A DNA stretch of 64,000 nucleotides, from contig NZ_FYEE01000003.1 in the NCBI RefSeq assembly GCF_900187645.1, forward strand, positions 432,552 through 496,551, given 5' to 3'. The position numbers and the translations under genes are program-made. A model generated the notes under the pieces. It worked only from the letters and a program-made list of their open reading frames with translations, made no database searches and was not told the origin of the DNA. Numbering within the stretch: position 1 is the stretch's first letter; each line of letters starts with the position of its first letter. Below, in pieces: positions 61,567-64,000 of this stretch. The stretch comes from Pseudomonas sp. Irchel 3E20 (GTDB taxonomy: Bacteria > Pseudomonadota > Gammaproteobacteria > Pseudomonadales > Pseudomonadaceae).

Positions 61567-64000
61567 CTATTCCTCGATCGGCTGTACGACCGGGTCGACG
61601 ATGACGCCGGCCGTGGGGTCGCCGTAGTTGGGGAACTGTTCGGTGCCCAGGTTGATTTCCATCGGGTTGCTCAGGTTGACGTTCAACTGCACGCCGGTCT
61701 GGCGGTAGTAGTGCTTGAGCCGTGTCAGGCTCTGTTCGGACAGAGGGTTGCGGCGCAAGTCAAAGTTCTCGCTGACCTGGGCGGGTATTTCGAAGAGGTC
61801 GTCAGGGATTTCGCTGATGTTGTTGTTGCTCAAGTCGGCTTTCTGCAAGCCCTCGATGGTCAGCAGGCCCTTGGGGATTTCGGTGGTGCCAGTGTTTTGT
61901 AGCGACAGCTCTATCAGTGCGCTCATTTTGCTCACGTCCAGCGTTTGGCCGAGGCGGTTGTGGCTCAGGTCCAGGTACTCCAACTGTTCAAGCTCGGCTA
62001 GCCAACCGGCGGTTTGTGGCGTAAGCCGCAGGGAGCAATGCACGATGTCCAGGGCCACGAGGTTGCCCAGCCTTGAAACGGCGCTCGGCACCACGTCCAG
62101 TTGGAGGTTGTGTAGGTACAGGTTGTCCAGGTTGGGAAAGAGGGCCAGGAAGCGATCGACTTCCAGCAGCAGGCCATTACTGTGCAACGAGAGGTAGGTG
62201 ACGTGGCTGAAGTCCGCCGTGAGTGCGGGCAGTTCGCCCATGATCGATAGGCTGGCGGAGAGCATGTGGCCGGGTACCAGGAGGTCTGTGTCCTCGCTGT
62301 CACGCTCGCTCAGGCGCCGCCAGCATATTTTGAGCTGATTAGAAAACTCCAGGCGCAGGGCCTGTTGTTGGGCGACTTCCGTGGCGCTCAACGCCCGCCC
62401 AAGGACCAAATGGTCGCCGGGCACCGCGACGGTCCAGGCTTGCAAGTCGTCCCCCAGTTTTTCGAACTCGGCCTCTAGGGCTGTCAATGCCTGGCGGGCT
62501 CCTTGAGTGTCGCCGGGCAAACGATAGAAGAAGCGGCTGGCGTCGTTCTGGGTGAACTTGGGGTAAAGCGCTTGAACTCGTTGTATATCGGGCATCGCGG
62601 CCTCGACCCCGAAATTGTGCCCGGTGGCTTGAAAGTGTGCGCGGATACGCTGGCGCACGGCTTCGGGGTAAGGGTTGTTGCCCAACTCCAGCTCATCGGC
62701 GAACGTCAGGTGGTTGCTGAACAGCGCAGGCGGCAACTGCTGCAGGTTGTTGTTGCGAAGCCGTGCGCTAATCAGCCGTGTCCGGCTAAGCAAACCGTTG
62801 GGCAGTTCGCGGATGTGCGTACGGCTTAGATCCAGGTACTGCAGGTTGTCCATGGCGCTGACATCGGGGGACAGTTCAAGCGGGTTGCCGAACAGATCCA
62901 AGATCTCCAGCCCGGTCAGGGTCGCCAGTTGCCCGCGGGTGGCGGTGGTCAGTTGCAGTTGGCAATGGGTCAGCAGCAACTCCTTGAGCTGGGGCATGTG
63001 CCCGAGTGCGTCGGGCAGAGTGCCCAGCGCAATGCTATCGAGCTCCAGGCGATGCAGGTTGGGGAACCGCAGCAGTAACCCATGGGCCCCCAGCGTGGCA
63101 TTGTTGCCTTTGAGCGCCAGCACCGTGAGGTGGCTGAAGTCGCAGGGGAGTTGCGGCAATTCGCCGATGAGGTCCTCCGAAAAACGCAGCTCCAAGTGCT
63201 GTTGGTCGTGGAGGAACTCATGCTGGACGTTTTGCCGCCAGGAGGCTTTGACCTTGGCCATGAAGCGGCGTCGGGTGAGTTGTTGCAGCACCCGTTCGCT
63301 GTCGCTGATGAGCTCGGCGGTGATGGGGTGTTTTTGGGGAGGGGTGACAACCCACTTGGCCAGCGTTGCGGTGAGTTCGGCAAACTCCTGCTCTAGGCGA
63401 TCCAGGCTGGCCAGGGCGCCGGCCGAGGTGGATTGCAGGGCATACAAGAAGGCCTGAATACGCTGGCGGCCGAAACTGGGGAACAACCGTTTGGCTCGCA
63501 TTTGCAAGGCCGTGTAGCCAACGTTCAGTTGGCCGTAGCCTTCCATGCCACCGGGCAGGCGCATCAAGTCTGGGTCGTATGCGGGTTTGCGGATGGGCTG
63601 CTGCTCCAGCAACTGGCCCAGGTTTTCGCGATCCAGCGCATGGTCGCGCAAGCTCTGGCGCAGACGCTCGCCCTGGCCGATGTGCAAGTCCAGGGCGCGG
63701 CGGTGCTCGTCCGGCAAGGCTTGCAAGATCGCATCGTGGAACTCGCTGGCGGCGTGCAGGGTCTGGCCCCGGTCGTCGTAAGCCTGGTAGCGGCCATCGT
63801 CCAGGCGCACCAAAACCTTCTGGACACTGGCCTGAGGGGGGCCGATACGATCGCTCAGGGCGCCGTCGAATGAATAATCGCGCACGCTGATGCTGGTGTC
63901 GGCCAGCCACCCGGGCAGGTTAGGCAACGAATGCAGTGCAAGGCGATGGCTGTCGGTGTTCTCGAATGACTTGAGGTACAACCCCTCGTAGGCGCGCGAC
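61567..64000 (-). CDS. Second giant LRR protein, C-terminal part (runs off window)
   Basis: This is the last 811 codons of a larger gene; its 5' end lies beyond 64000, and the frame is open to the edge, where it still aligns with the first LRR gene (SRAYEGLYLKS against SRAYEGLYLAS). After a DUF6543-like end (about the first 160 visible residues, with YDPDLMRLPGGMEGYG as in the neighbour), two modules follow at about 63497-62572 and 62572-61650. Each has a helical segment and LRRs. The tail VVQPIEE ends without an NEL domain. The gene lies 98 bases upstream of its paralogue on the same strand, so it is likely a tandem duplicate. Confidence 0.8.
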   Translation of the reverse strand, partial: SRAYEGLYLKSFENTDSHRLALHSLPNLPGWLADTSISVRDYSFDGALSDRIGPPQASVQKVLVRLDDGRYQAYDDRGQTLHAASEFHDAILQALPDEHRRALDLHIGQGERLRQSLRDHALDRENLGQLLEQQPIRKPAYDPDLMRLPGGMEGYGQLNVGYTALQMRAKRLFPSFGRQRIQAFLYALQSTSAGALASLDRLEQEFAELTATLAKWVVTPPQKHPITAELISDSERVLQQLTRRRFMAKVKASWRQNVQHEFLHDQQHLELRFSEDLIGELPQLPCDFSHLTVLALKGNNATLGAHGLLLRFPNLHRLELDSIALGTLPDALGHMPQLKELLLTHCQLQLTTATRGQLATLTGLEILDLFGNPLELSPDVSAMDNLQYLDLSRTHIRELPNGLLSRTRLISARLRNNNLQQLPPALFSNHLTFADELELGNNPYPEAVRQRIRAHFQATGHNFGVEAAMPDIQRVQALYPKFTQNDASRFFYRLPGDTQGARQALTALEAEFEKLGDDLQAWTVAVPGDHLVLGRALSATEVAQQQALRLEFSNQLKICWRRLSERDSEDTDLLVPGHMLSASLSIMGELPALTADFSHVTYLSLHSNGLLLEVDRFLALFPNLDNLYLHNLQLDVVPSAVSRLGNLVALDIVHCSLRLTPQTAGWLAELEQLEYLDLSHNRLGQTLDVSKMSALIELSLQNTGTTEIPKGLLTIEGLQKADLSNNNISEIPDDLFEIPAQVSENFDLRRNPLSEQSLTRLKHYYRQTGVQLNVNLSNPMEINLGTEQFPNYGDPTAGVIVDPVVQPIEE

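Overview
The window reads as a chromosomal segment of a Pseudomonas, most likely of the P. fluorescens group. The reasons are high and even G+C, Pseudomonas-type palindromic REP elements between genes, and gene order matching known Pseudomonas blocks: AlgU-type lipoprotein pair / ppc / adk / tsaB / rsmJ / TetR-mexJK-like pump / plsB, and the complete aotJQMOP-argR cluster. Nearly all genes are housekeeping or metabolic. No tRNA, rRNA, CRISPR array, insertion sequence or prophage was seen. The 3' end (about 55.5-64.0 kb) is the most accessory-looking part.

Layout. 0-1.4 kb: two envelope lipoproteins on the minus strand behind a candidate AlgU promoter, and a small conserved protein. 1.5-10.3 kb: ppc, adk, tsaB, a DUF72 protein, a PEP-mutase/isocitrate-lyase-like enzyme, an extensin-like lipoprotein-sized protein, a protein with an internal 46-residue duplication, and rsmJ. 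10.3-15.2 kb: a TetR repressor divergent from a MexJK-like RND pump. 15.4-22.4 kb: DUF4197, a YbaY lipoprotein, plsB, CsbD, a YihY membrane protein, peptide deformylase, a GNAT enzyme and a Lys-rich 36-residue peptide. 22.5-26.4 kb: a PAS-domain remnant, a PACE efflux protein divergent from a LysR regulator, and a second LysR divergent from a LysE exporter. 26.4-29.6 kb: a gluconate regulon (gntR, gntK, gntT) with three copies of one near-palindromic operator. 29.7-34.7 kb: alaC divergent from a LysE-type exporter, a Phd/RelE-type toxin-antitoxin pair, a GNAT enzyme, an ECF sigma-factor remnant, and a second LysR-PACE divergent pair. 34.7-43.3 kb: a PiT phosphate transporter, a chemoreceptor with a FliA-type promoter, a PepSY protein, a fatty-acid-hydroxylase-family protein, an AraC regulator, a glycerophosphodiesterase and a MASE2-GGDEF diguanylate cyclase. 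43.5-49.7 kb: a small HTH protein, an unrecognised protein with a putative zinc-binding N-terminus, nrdB (without nrdA beside it), a DUF2790 protein and acs. 50.2-55.5 kb: aotJQMOP-argR for arginine/ornithine uptake. 55.5-64.0 kb: two tandem giant leucine-rich-repeat proteins (1970 residues, and at least 811 residues running off the window) with DUF6543-type toxin-like N-terminal sequence.

How the genes work together. The clearest units are gluconate uptake and phosphorylation under GntR, basic amino-acid import under ArgR, drug efflux under the TetR repressor, and the two LysR-PACE biocide-efflux pairs. The most unusual content is the tandem LRR pair. Five copies of a roughly 300-residue module (a helical segment followed by LRRs) are visible, and neither protein carries the NEL ubiquitin-ligase domain that often follows LRRs in related effectors. 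Other points worth following are the isolated nrdB with a long structured leader, the zinc-finger-like unknown next to it, and the duplicated-motif protein at 8.75-9.37 kb. No unequivocally new system was found. Family names rest on recognition of sequence by eye, since no search could be run.
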